Under the pieces are notes generated by a model. That model was not told where the DNA came from. It searched no databases and worked only from the letters and a program-made list of their open reading frames with translations. A stretch of DNA of 50,179 nt, from assembly GCF_022376445.1 (NCBI RefSeq), contig NW_025955249.1, forward strand, positions 1 to 50,179, in the 5' to 3' direction. How positions within the stretch are numbered: position 1 is the first letter of the stretch; each line of letters opens with the position of its first letter. Made by a program: the position numbers and the translations under genes. This DNA comes from Fomitopsis serialis. Taxonomy: Eukaryota; Basidiomycota; Agaricomycetes; Polyporales; Fomitopsidaceae. Positions 11,880 to 21,920 of the stretch are shown here, one piece after another.

Positions 11880-12929
11880 ATGTCATCATCTTCAGCTCAT
11901 TGGCACGTCACCGCTGGCCATGCGTCGCACTGGCAAGACTCGCAAGAGGATCACGTCGATGAGGGAGCGCAATCGGACACAGGATTATGCTCACCGTCAA
12001 TGACAATGTCCCCGTCCACATGCGGCGTCGTGGTGGCCACAATGATAGCAACTGCCCTTGGATTGCCACCCCCAAACACAATCGCACGCAGCAACAACGA
12101 CGAAAGCCGCGGAACGAGTACTGATGGCCCTAGGCTTTCGCCGTCGCAATCCACAGAGTCAACTCCTATTGCAGCTTATGCTGCACCCGATGCAACTCGG
12201 ATTCAAGTTCAAGCAGGCCGTGTGCTCGTTCCTGAGGTGAGCAGCGGGTAAGTGTGTTGACGGTACACTTCATTCACCGCATACTATCAGTGGGCAAATC
12301 CCCCAGCGGACCAGGTCAAGGCGACAGCCAAACTCTGCATACAATTTCTCTATGCCCATTTCGAGGTCTGCCCGGTCAAGGGCTGGGTTCTCCAACCTAC
12401 AGGAGAACGGAGGATTGGGACAGCAACGCCCGCCCAAACTCGACAACACACTGAACACTATATCTATAGGTTGTTGCTGCAGTCGAAGCTTCACGAATGC
12501 GTGACGTTTGTGGCCTTGATGCTGTTGCATCGCGCGCATCTCACTGGCAAGCTTAAACGCCCTGATGACCCGAGGCCACCGCCCGCGGTTGGACACAAGA
12601 TATTCCTCGCTGCATTCATCGTTGCATCCAAGATTATCTGCGAGAGGAGCTACAAGAACAGCGTCTTCGTCAAGTGGATGACGTCGGAACGGTTATCCAA
12701 GGCGCTGTGGATTACGGAGACGGATTTGTTGCAGCTCGAGCGAGTGTTTTGTGCAGCGCTCGGTTGGTCTCTACACGTCGACAACAAGATCCTGGCGACC
12801 TTTACACGCAACGTCAAAAGCCACTATGCTGGCGAAGGACCCTACCCAGTCTACGCCGCCGGGATCTCTAGCAGCAAGATGCCTGCCCCGGTGTCATCTA
12901 GCCCATCTGACGAAGAGGTAGCAGATTAA
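11880..12929 (+). CDS. Cyclin-like protein 1 (PHO80/PCL-type cyclin box)
   Basis: Predicted partner of a cyclin-dependent kinase. Exons: 11880-12236, 12291-12374 and 12483-12929, giving about 295 residues; both introns are in phase 0. The N-terminal 119 residues are polar and disordered. The cyclin box starts at WANPPADQVKATAKLCIQFL, continues SKLHECVTFVALMLLHRAHL, then HKIFLAAFIVASKI and LLQLERVFCAALGWSLHVDN, and ends with a GEGPYPVYA motif. The same order (VALMLLHR, then AAFIVASK, then GPYPxY) occurs in cyclin-like genes 2 and 3 of this window. The start is the first ATG of the frame (11880-11882), with A at -3. The second intron's donor (gtcaag) is weak, so that junction is the least certain part. 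Confidence 0.75.
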
Positions 12930-13764
12930 GAAGCCACTCATGTCACTGGGTTTGCGACAGTCACGGTGGCATCGAGCGACGGCGAAGACGTCGGACCGGA
13001 ACGAAATTCTGGAACCCGCAGTTCGATTTGAACTTGCTACAGTTGCTACCGGACATCTTTCCACCAGTTTAAGTTACCCGGTTTCCAATATTTTCAGCCT
13101 CCCACAACACTTAATCGTACGCTCCGCTTTTGCTGTTCATGTAACGCTATCCACCTCGTCGCTCTTTGTTGTCTACGTTGTTTCAGTTGTATCGCGTCCA
13201 TCCTTGCTCTACTAGACTGCTCACATTATATCAGGTCACTCCTGCTCTCCACTCATTCGTGCTGTACTCGCATCGCATAGTGCTCGCTCTATGTACACCG
13301 TTATATCCTTAATAAACGATACATCTAATCTCGCTAACATTGGCTCACTGTCGACGTCACCAAGACTCATAAAATCAGGGGGAAAGGACCAAATCACGAC
13401 CACAAAGAGGATGGTCGATGTGATATATGACAGGCGAGAAGGCACTGGTCAGGCAGCACCTACGACGAGAGTCGACTGTCCGGTGGTGTCAAGATCAATC
13501 ATTTTTAGGCACATGTAGCATGCCGCATCGACCGCAAGCCGCCTGACCAATCGTACGATGCAAGTCTCTGAAGACCTATGCTCACCGACACCGACACCTG
13601 CAGCCCGTTTACAGAACGGTCATCCGAGAGTCAGAGCGTCAACGTAACCAGAATTACTGAAGAGAATAAATACATCCACCAAACAACGCAAAGAACCGAT
13701 CCTATCCTGCCGTCCTACCGCCAACGGCGTCATCCTTCCTCCGCCGTCCTCAAGGTCTTACACC
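12930..13764. other. Convergent 3' flank between cyclin-like gene 1 and SEC63
   Basis: About 830 bases separate two convergent stop codons. The interval is AT-richer than the coding regions, with aataaa-like signals near 13310 (cttaataaacg) and 13665 (gaataaat). Open frames are short and unconvincing. It probably holds the two 3' untranslated regions and nothing else. Confidence 0.5.
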
Positions 13765-16254
13765 TCAATCGCTATCGCTGCTACTCGAGGACTCGGCCTC
13801 TGAGTCTCTGTCGCGGTCGTCATCCGTCGTACTCTCGTCGTCGCTCTCACCGTCGTGCTGCTTGACGGAGCCACCGCGCATGAGTGCCATCTGGCCCGCG
13901 AGCGAGTCCTCCTCGGGTTCGGAGATCTCGTCTTCCCCTTCCATCTCCACGACGTTCACCGCGTCCGGGTCTTCTATCCTCCACTGCAGATCACACATCA
14001 GAACTGCCACATGCTGAAGGAAGGATAGCGGATGGGCAACTGACCTCGATGTCATGGACGATCTCCTCGCCGACGAAGGTGTCGCTGATCAGATGGAGCC
14101 GCCACCGGTTCAGGCCAGACTGCGGTGGTCCCTGGAACTGCTGTCTGTACATGCGGTACCGTGGACCCATCGGGATGTCGGAGATCTTCATGGGCGCAAT
14201 CATAATCCTATTGCTTCGTGTGTCCGACATCACTGCCCACCAGCTCGGTTTGCGACGCTGGAGCCATCGTCAGCATCGAGGTGCTTCCCAACGAAGGTCA
14301 AACTTACTGCGGGCCAGTACGGAGCATGCGCGTAGCTCACACCATCGTCGCCCGGAAGATCCTCCATATCCTTCTTGCCCGCAAGGAACTCCTGCACCCT
14401 CTGCTCCTCGCTCTTCGCATCAGCTTGCGCGTCCCCATTCGTGTGCGGTGCACCAGGCGGAGACAACCGGAGCTTGAGCACGATGTTGATGTACGACTGA
14501 GGGGTGATGTACCGCTCGCCGAACACACGGAGTGTGGCGCCGACCAGCTCGGCCCTGCCCCAACGTTGTACGGCCTTCTTGACATCAGAGACGCGGCCGT
14601 CTGACTTGCCTTCAAGGGCCTCGACGAGACCAGAAACAGCGTCTTTTCCTTCGGGTGGAACAAGCGTCGCGGCTTCGTCTGGGCTGACACCAGGAAACTG
14701 GGCAAGCCTGAGGTTGTCCTGGCCGGGCGAGATTGCCTGTGCGAGGTAGGCGTGTAGTCGCATGACGGCAAGAGTCGGCTGAAGCCAATTTCGGGAAATG
14801 CTGATGTTAAGCATCGAGTTGAGCAGAGTCGGCGTCTGCAGCAGCACATCGGTTTGTTCTGCGCATTCAATCAGCTACGAGTCCCTCCGCCTGGACAGCC
14901 ACTTACCTTGACGCAACGACGGGCTTTTGACCAGAATGCGGAGAAGATGTGCGTAAAGAAGTATGAATGCGCGGCGACGCGTCTCGTGCTCGCCTGGCGT
15001 CGCTTCAGCCAGTTTGTTGAGTTCGTTCCATTTGCCCTTGAGACGCTCCTTGATCTGCTCCTCCAGATCGTCAAGCTCACTCTCGCGCCTGGACACGGTG
15101 GCCTTGGGGCGCTCCCATTCAAACGCTTTCACGAATCCGGCCACAACCTCATCGATGCTGGAGTCTTCGTTGAGACTCTTGAAGAACGCCGCGGCGCTGC
15201 GAGCCTTGACACCATCCTTGGTCTTGTCCCTGTTGCCAAACCACCAGCGGCCAACGAGAGCAGGCAGTGCACCGCCGAACAACAGGCCGTATGCGCCGAG
15301 CACCCAAATGTTGTTGCCGCTCTCGACGATCCACTTCGGCAGCGCAATGCCCATCGACACCTCCTGCCGACCGTCGGGATGACCATACAGCTGCCAGTTC
15401 TTCCGGATGGTCTCGTCCGTCAAGCTACACACGACGGTCAGTCTGCGTCAAGGGAGTGATTCAACGGCAGCCTCACGATTTGTATGCTTTGGTGATGTCC
15501 ACAAATTTTGCCTCGACCATCTCGATGGTCTCGTTTACGCTCAACTTTACTTTATCAGGGTGGCTGCAAGGTATGTGAGTCAACAGTACTTGACGCCCGG
15601 AAACAGCTGTTGTGGAAACGATGTGGAATTTATGGGCCAGCCTTGCATCAGGGCCTTCCGCTGCCGGCGTTCGCTGGCCATCCTTTCCACAACAGCTGAA
15701 TGCACTCACAATTTCCGGGACAACTTCTTGTAATGTGACTTGATCGTTTTGAGGTCGACGCCCTAGACAAAGACCATGTCAAAAACCGTACGTGTACGCC
15801 TTAGTCGACTTGACTAACGCTTCCCAACCCCAACACCTCAAAGGGATCATACACCTTGTTCTCCACCTGTGTCGTTGTAACCTTGTATACGAGGTATGCG
15901 ACGAGAGCCCAGCCCGCCGCGAGAAAGAGCGTCCTATCACGTCGTGATGAGAAAAGCACAAAGGGCGAGAGTGTAGAGGCGCACCTTCGTCTGAATTTAG
16001 GAGATAATACGGATCCTCCTTCGCGTCTCCGTATGTTCTCTGCCTGTTCTGCGCATGGCTGGCATTGGCATCCCGACAGTATTCGTGGTTCTATGCACGG
16101 TCCTCGTCAGCGCAGCGCGTAGTTGAAGATAGAGAGACGCACTTCGTGATGGCGAGAGGGACGAAAGTGTGAGTGGGATCAAGATAATTGACAGGAACGT
16201 GAGGAGGAAGTAGGCGGCCATGTTACCGGCCTCGTCATAGCTGTAGTTGGCCAT
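13765..16254 (-). CDS. SEC63: Translocation protein Sec63
   Basis: ER membrane J-protein that recruits Kar2/BiP to the Sec61 channel for post-translational import. The start at 16254 gives MANYSYDEAGNMAAYFLLTF, the first membrane segment. A second segment, LAAGWALVAYLVYKV (about 15880-15925), leads into the J domain: DPFEVLG, then IKSHYKKLSRKF, then the HPD catalytic motif, which spans a splice junction (FHPDKVKLS near 15550-15563). The third membrane segment, IWVLGAYGLLFGGALPALVG (about 15240-15320), precedes the Sec63/Brl domain (RAFILLYAHLLRI, LNSMLNISISRNWLQPTLAV, PYWPA). The C-terminus is an acidic, Ser-rich tail ending at 13765, as expected for the Sec62 contact. The gene is complete and in frame. 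One intron holds a long inverted repeat, listed separately. Confidence 0.95.
15604..15698. repeat. Inverted repeat inside a SEC63 intron
   Basis: Arms cagctgttgtggaaa (15604-15618) and tttccacaacagctg (15684-15698) are perfect 15-base reverse complements separated by 65 bases. Extra pairing inside is possible (gatg at 15620-15623 with catc at 15679-15682, or ggccag at 15635-15640 with ctggcc at 15674-15679). The whole repeat lies in a 146-base intron (15564-15709) that splits the J-domain HPD codons, more than twice the usual intron length here. It could fold into a long RNA hairpin in the pre-mRNA. Confidence 0.85.
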
Positions 16255-16745
16255 CGTGGCCTATGATGACAGTATAACTTGCACAGTAGAGTAAAGAGAA
16301 GCCCAAACACCCCCAGAGACTGCGAAACGAACGGCGGCGGACCGAGGAAGAGGAGGAGGAAGAGGAGGACAGGATGTGGGACACGTAGACTCTAGAGAGG
16401 ATCGACGCGCTGGCAGCCATTAGAGTACTGTGGGAACAACCTGCCTATTGCGAATGCCCGAGCTGTGACCGACCCACTCGCGTTTGTGGCCAACCACCTG
16501 AGGTCCGCTCCACTTCTGCTCTAGTCTCCGTTGCTGACCAAAAAGAGATACTCCTTCTGCTCCCTTGTTCACCGTCGTGCATTTGTTTTACCCACATCAA
16601 GACCTGGCCAGAAACGCGGTTTGACTACTAGGTACGATCTTCTACGCCTTGTAAGCCATCTGTCTTAAACAGAATAGTCCTGTTACTCGAGTAGTCGAGA
16701 ACACTTGTCACAGTCCACAAGTTATCATAATTTCAATCCCATGAG
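16255..16745. promoter_or_regulatory. Shared upstream region of SEC63 and the coilin-like gene
   Basis: The two start codons diverge with 491 bases between them. A tract of repeated GAG/GAAG triplets at about 16345-16372 (CTC/CTTC on the SEC63 strand) is a likely low-complexity element of the SEC63 promoter or leader. No gene is visible in the gap. Use as a bidirectional promoter is inference from geometry. Confidence 0.4.
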
Positions 16746-18533
16746 ATGCGCATCAAGCTGCAAAGCTTCCCCCCTTTCCCCATCTTTAGAGCGTGGTTCA
16801 GCGTTCATTCGGCGACCACGGTAGAGGAGCTCAAGTCCGTGCTATGCAAAGAACTACCTGCGTTACTCGATTGTGAACTGGAGTCGCGAGAGATAGATCT
16901 TGTGCTGGATGACTTCGAGCTTCTTGACTTCAGTCCGATCGACGTAATCAGGGATGGCGACCTCATTCTGTAAGCCTATTCCCCAACGTTATCCGGCTGT
17001 CTTATAAAATCTCTCATGGTAGCTTCTCTTAACAGCATCAAGCAAAGGTGCTCCGTTGCTGGAAAGCGCAAAGCATTGGATGATGGAAGCGCTGCCCGAA
17101 AGCGCGTGAAGCGGCCAGAGGACGCGAATCAGCCAGTACAAACCAAGAAGACTCCGTCTCAGAAGGCTCAGCAACCCGGATACCCTCACAATACGACTGT
17201 TCTTCATACGATGCGCTCGAGGTCCTCGAGCTCCGAGTCTACCAGCAGCTCGAGTTCGGAAACATCGGACTCAGACTCTAGCAGTCCTGAATCGTCATCC
17301 GAGAGCGAGAGTTCGTCGTCTGATTCCGATAGTTCTGATTCTTCATCGTCTGCGCCCTCCTCGGCCCCCACCCGACCAAACGGCAAAATCGCTTCCAAAC
17401 ACGATCGGACTGCCATACCCACTCAGGTTAAGACACTCACGTGAGTGGTCGTCCTGTATTTACGCGGATTCATCCGAACTCTATGCGCTAGTACGACAGA
17501 AACCTTCGTGCCGCCTGGTCTTGGCAAACCTGCAACTCATAGCCGCAATGTCCGTCGCCGACGCAAGCGAATGTTCGAGCGCTTGGCAACCACCGCTGAA
17601 CCAGCGAGCGTGAACGAGATACCCTTGGGCGCACGAGCACAGACTGTCCCGACAGTTCCGCCACCTGCTCCCGTCCAAGCACCAGTTACACAGAACGGAC
17701 AAGGGCCCGCCGCTCAGGACGGAAAACCGCCTGTCTTCATGATGTCGACGCTTCAGAACAAGAACAAAAAGAAGGGCTTCAAGAAAATGATGAAATCGAA
17801 TATCGCGGCGAAGATAGTATTCTCATCAGCAGCAGAGGAAGCAGCTGTGGAGCGAACACTGCAGGAGGCGATACCCTTCACGAATACCGAGGATCGGGAG
17901 GTCCTTGCGACGTTCTCGCGGCTGGTACCACCATCAGAAAAACAAGACAAAGGCTTGCTTCCGGCGAACATGTTTGTGACAAGTGTGGACATCGAGGCTG
18001 ATTTGCCTCGGAGGAAGAAGACGAAGAAAAAGAGGCAGGAGCCGGCTGTGGATTACGAAGAGGATGCGGCGGAAGGTATCGAGCTGCCGTATGATGACCC
18101 AGTGGAAGCTGAGGCCGCTGTCATTCCTTCGAACGGCGAGACTGGCTCAGGTGGTTCGTCTACCACGATCAATCGAGAAGAAGTCGAGTCGAATTGGTCT
18201 TCGATGTCAAAGATCAGCGAAGCATCACAAGTAAAGGCGGGTATGTTTGTCGCATGGAAGGTGCGCAGCGCCCGCTCGGCCCCTTTGCCCATTGATGTAC
18301 GCTCCGCTCAGGAACTGGGCATCAATCCCCATACGTTCACTCCCGAAATGCTCCTCAATGTTGGCCGAGTGGTGAGCTGTGAACAGCAGCTTGTTGTGGA
18401 GCAGCACGCCGAGCACGCTGCCACCGAGGTCTCTTTCGGTGGTCTGATCACCACGGAGGACGAGCAGAACGTGGAGTTGGAGTACGATTGGGTGGATGCG
18501 TTCCAGAGTGATTGGCGGATCATACATGCGTAA
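16746..18533 (+). CDS. Coilin-like nuclear protein
   Basis: Exons 16746-16969, 17036-17440 and 17492-18533 join in phase to give about 556 residues. The N-terminal 75 residues (MRIKLQSFPPFPIFRAWFSV, later EIDLVLDDFELLDF and VIRDGDLIL) match the ubiquitin-like N-domain of coilin. A basic patch (KRKALDDGSAARKRVKR) is followed by a long Ser/Asp/Glu-rich acidic tract (17220-17350), then the arginine motif GKPATHSRNVRRRRKRMFER near 17522-17582. The C-terminus (VKAGMFVAWKV, LLNVGRVVS, then VELEYDWVDAFQSDWRIIHA) resembles the atypical Tudor domain of coilin. Coilin organises Cajal bodies and small nuclear RNP assembly; that role here is by analogy. Both end domains are seen, but similarity is modest and was judged by eye. 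Confidence 0.7.
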
Positions 18534-18869
18534 CGTACGAGCCTTCATGACCGTACTAAACGTAAATCTATGGAAGGGCTGGTGCAATGTGGTGCTATAG
18601 TTATGTGTCCGCGGCACGGCGTGAAGAGTGTGACTGAAGATATGCGATACATATGTATTCCGACAGGGTGAATGAGTGACGAGGTTATATAACAGGATGG
18701 TACATGGGGAACGTGAAAATCGACATGACGGTAGAGTCAATCTGCCATACATACGTAGATAAAATTTAAAACAACCGTCACTCGCAAGCTGTACGTGCGC
18801 GTGAAGGGCTTCATGGGAGCGCACTAAATCAACATGACACCGTCACGCCGAAGCGACATCCGCTGTCCG

Positions 18870-19922
18870 TCAAACCGGGTTGCAGCTATTAAGAGCATAC
18901 CCCGATTCCCTGAGGACAGCAAGCGGGCGCCACGTTGCCGATGCGTCTTTGCATGTTGGCAGGCCGAAAAGCCGGTCTTGTGCAGAACGTGCAACATTAT
19001 CGTTCGTGCAGGCAGTGATTGGCGCCTCACATGCCAATGCTCGAGGTTCAACGAACAATGACTGGACCTTCTGGACAGGCTTCTTGTGTCTCGCGAGCGC
19101 CGCGACAACTGCCGGAGGAGGGACAGCCAGAGGCTTGATAACCAGAGGTATCTCTTCATCCTCAACAACGGGGTTGCCTGGCAGTTGTGGGAAGCGTTTC
19201 GCCGGGGCTGACAAGTCTTCATCCAGCAAATATTGCGGGTACGGGCCATCCCCGCGGAAGTCCCTCTTCGCAGCCTCAGTGAACTTCTCCAGCACTAGCG
19301 GGTCCACGAGCAAATTCCAGTGGAGCAGCCCGCATAGTTCCCGCTCGCACTGGTTCAGCTCTTCCGTCTTGAAGTGGCGGTCCCCTAGGATGACCCAGTA
19401 CGCATTACAGAAGGTCTCGTCCACGTGCACCTTGGCGGCGATCATGTACGCGCACAAGAAGAGGCGGTGCACCTCGTTCACGTCGAGCGCGGCCCCAGAA
19501 TGTCTGAGACGATGCAAGAGGAATAGCGCGGCAAAAGGTACACACTCGGGGAAGTGAGTGTTACGCAGCGTAGTGCGGATGAACTCGTGGACGGTGACCA
19601 CGCCGAAGAGCGAACCGGAGTATGTTGGGGGCTGTGACTCGTCATACCGCACAGGTTGCAAGATGTGGCGAAGAAAATTCTTGCAGACCTGCGCTGTAGC
19701 TGTGTAGTCAAATGGGAATTCCTACGCATAGGAGAAGTCATCAGTCTATCCCTGTGCCAACGCAGCGGACATACTGACCTCCAACTCCTCACACTGGATG
19801 GTGCGTGAGGGTCGCTGGCCATGCCGCGGTACCCGCTCCTTTGATCGTCGGTTTGGCCTCTTTCGGCGTTCGTCTCTTGTACGACGCATTGCGCGGCTGG
19901 AGCGTTCCTCTTGCATCGACAT
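18870..19922 (-). CDS. Cyclin-like protein 2 (PHO80/PCL-type cyclin box)
   Basis: Two exons, 19779-19922 and 18870-19721, with a 57-base phase-0 intron, encode 331 residues. The N-terminal 48 residues are very basic (MSMQEERSSRAMRRTRDERR), a possible nuclear signal. The cyclin box runs EFPFDYTATAQVCKNFLRHI, CVPFAALFLLHRLRHSG, HRLFLCAYMIAAKVHVDETF and CERELCGLLHWNLLVDPLVL, closing with GDGPYPQYLLDED. A Pro/Ala-rich tail of about 110 residues follows and differs from those of genes 1 and 3. The start is the first ATG in the frame. It is likely a CDK partner; no substrate or pathway can be named. It is a paralog of the other two cyclin-like genes in this window. Confidence 0.8.
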
Positions 19923-20368
19923 CGGACTAGCCTGAGTGGCGTCGAGCGTTGGGGGAATTGCGAGTACGGGTGCAAGAGACGATTAATTTGAGCGTGCAAT
20001 GAACCGGATTTATAGGATCCTGGAGTGGCCACCTCGCTTTGATGTGAACCAAAACGGGCAGGCCCGACTTGATTATGCGTGGCCAAAGCGTGGCCACGGC
20101 ACAATTCTTATCTATAGAACGGGGCCTCAACGCACCGGAATGAGTAAACGTTTGGGGGTCGTCTCACCGGTGACGCAAAGCTATCCATTCGACCATGTGC
20201 ATGGCACATTTCCAATTCTATACAGCATGGATAACGATTGCAACAAAGTCTGAGGATGGTCGTTGCACTCGCGTGAAATACATACCGGGCACCTATTAAC
20301 TTGAGTTTGAGTGAACTCGACGACCCCAATGCCAGTAGTATTTCGCATCCCTTGACCGCATATTACAG

Positions 20369-21483
20369 AGATTATATCTGCTTGCCACGAAATTGGAAGT
20401 GCTGGTTCTCAATTTCTCAGGCTGCTGCTGAACATTCAGCAATCAGACGGTCGCCAGGAGCTGGTCAGGAAGGCACTCACCCTGATTGACGAATTGAAGA
20501 TTATGACAGTGAACCCCCTCCCTGGAATACTGACAACAAAGGTGCTTCAACTTGCTCCCTGTTAGCCCGCTGCTCGATTGAAGGCGATGCAAGTTGTCGA
20601 GGATGATAATAGAATCCGGATCCACAGATACTCCGAGTCGATGGTCGCATTATAGGATTACCTCCAAGTTCAGTGAAGAACGAGTACTCAATATCAATAC
20701 CCAAGTACTCAGTACTCAGTACTCAAGTACTCAAGCTTCACTGCAGTACACAACATTCCAGAATCCAGACAACTCGGACGTCCGATTTAATAGTCAGTCA
20801 CGTCTGACCATGACGCAGCGGTTGTGTTGACTACTCGGCCTTCCACCGTCATCGGCCCGGGGGAAGATTCTGATTCAGTTTCGAAACGGACCAGAGTTGA
20901 ACCGATCCGTATCGCACTCGACATGACGTCGCGCTCTGGCTCTCTGAGTGACTGTACTCACGTACCAAGTACATACTATCGCGCGCCTCCACGTATACGC
21001 GTACTTACCTAGGGTTGCGCGCAGGACCTTGACTGAGGCTGATCATAGTCTTGAATAGTATGAACAGGTGAGGACTTTATCAATGTGTAGGAATTCAAAA
21101 TGAGTGACGGCGCACAGGGGTCCCATTATCTTGGTCAGTGTGTCGAGCAACATGTTCAAACTGATGCACCCAGGGTAGCCTGACTGACCTGAGCCACCTC
21201 GGCCCTTGTATTATTGCTTCAGACGATAGATGAGGCGGAAGTGAGTGTGGATCCTGTGCTTGCTTTTGTCCTGTTGTCGTTACTCATTCTTGTTCCAGTT
21301 CCTCCTCGACCAAATGGTGAACATGTTACGATTACTCGCTGAAAATCGAAACACTCAAGGAGGCGCATGTAGCCCGCTCCGTCGTCTGATGAGGACGATT
21401 GGGTGAAGAAGCTGCGACAGAGTCTGCAAGACTTATTGACGTCGTTGAGATCGGGTGCCGAAGGTACAGTACAGGCGAAGTAA
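20369..21483 (+). CDS. Candidate overlooked multi-exon gene, 5' end not found
   Basis: Short exons too small to stand out alone form a frame-consistent series. Exon A (20369-20541) follows a ttacag acceptor and reads GSAGSQFLRLLLNIQQSDGR, later ALTLIDELKIM. A 42-base intron leads to exon B (from 20584, AMQVVEDDNRIRIHRYSESM). Exon C (from about 20796) includes TTRPSTVIGPGEDSDSVSKR and ends near 20965. Exon D (up to 21174) reads MSDGAQGSHYLGQCVEQHVQ, then come two 18-base exons (21223-21240 TIDEAE; 21299-21316 FLLDQM) and a last exon from 21373 with DDWVKKLRQSLQDLLTSLRS, stopping at 21481-21483. The D-to-end junctions are all phase 0 with good GT/AG signals. The B-C and C-D joins are uncertain. 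A minimal version starting at ATG 21100 would encode 73 residues. No family is recognised. Confidence 0.4.
20704..20732. repeat. AGTACTC tandem repeat
   Basis: Three perfect tandem copies of AGTACTC lie at 20704-20724, with a fourth copy one base further on (20726-20732) and a fifth isolated copy at 20683-20689. Each unit contains the palindrome AGTACT. The tract falls in the proposed intron between exons B and C of the candidate gene. It is a simple microsatellite. Confidence 0.9.
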
Positions 21484-21920
21484 CATGGCATGCAGCCAGT
21501 GAGTTTTCCCCCCGCGGATGTGCGTATGTGGTCGCGCCACCGCGACTCTCGGCGCAGCACTTCCTGAAAGTTTGTTTACCTTAGGCTTTTGTTCAGTTAC
21601 ATGGAGACCCATGCACGAAGATATCAGTTTACAAGGCATTCTATTCATGTAGTTCACTTCTAGGCAGTGCACGCGGCGGCCTGCTGCGAGGCGAGCTACT
21701 AGATGACTCGGATGAATACCTTTAGTGACCAATCATGTGAACTTCATGATCACATATATAGTTGTCTGAGGAGGATGCATAGAAGGCGACACCTGATATA
21801 TATATTCGTATATTGTGTTAACGGGATTATATGGGCAAGCACCAGTGCGCGTGCTACTAGTATGTAGACAGCGCGAAGCGACCTTCAGCGATGCCAGCCC
21901 CCTTAAGGCTCTAAAGTTTT
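21484..21920. other. Convergent 3' flank
   Basis: About 440 bases between the candidate gene at 20.4-21.5 kb and the stop of the minus-strand hypothetical gene. An open stretch at 21515-21584 could be a further exon of the candidate gene if a 34-base intron is allowed, which is unlikely. The rest is AT-richer and shows nothing recognisable. Confidence 0.35.

Noticed and set aside
13010..13040. A gttcgattt stretch resembling a tRNA B box.
   Set aside because: No matching A box, acceptor stem or anticodon arm could be folded around it.
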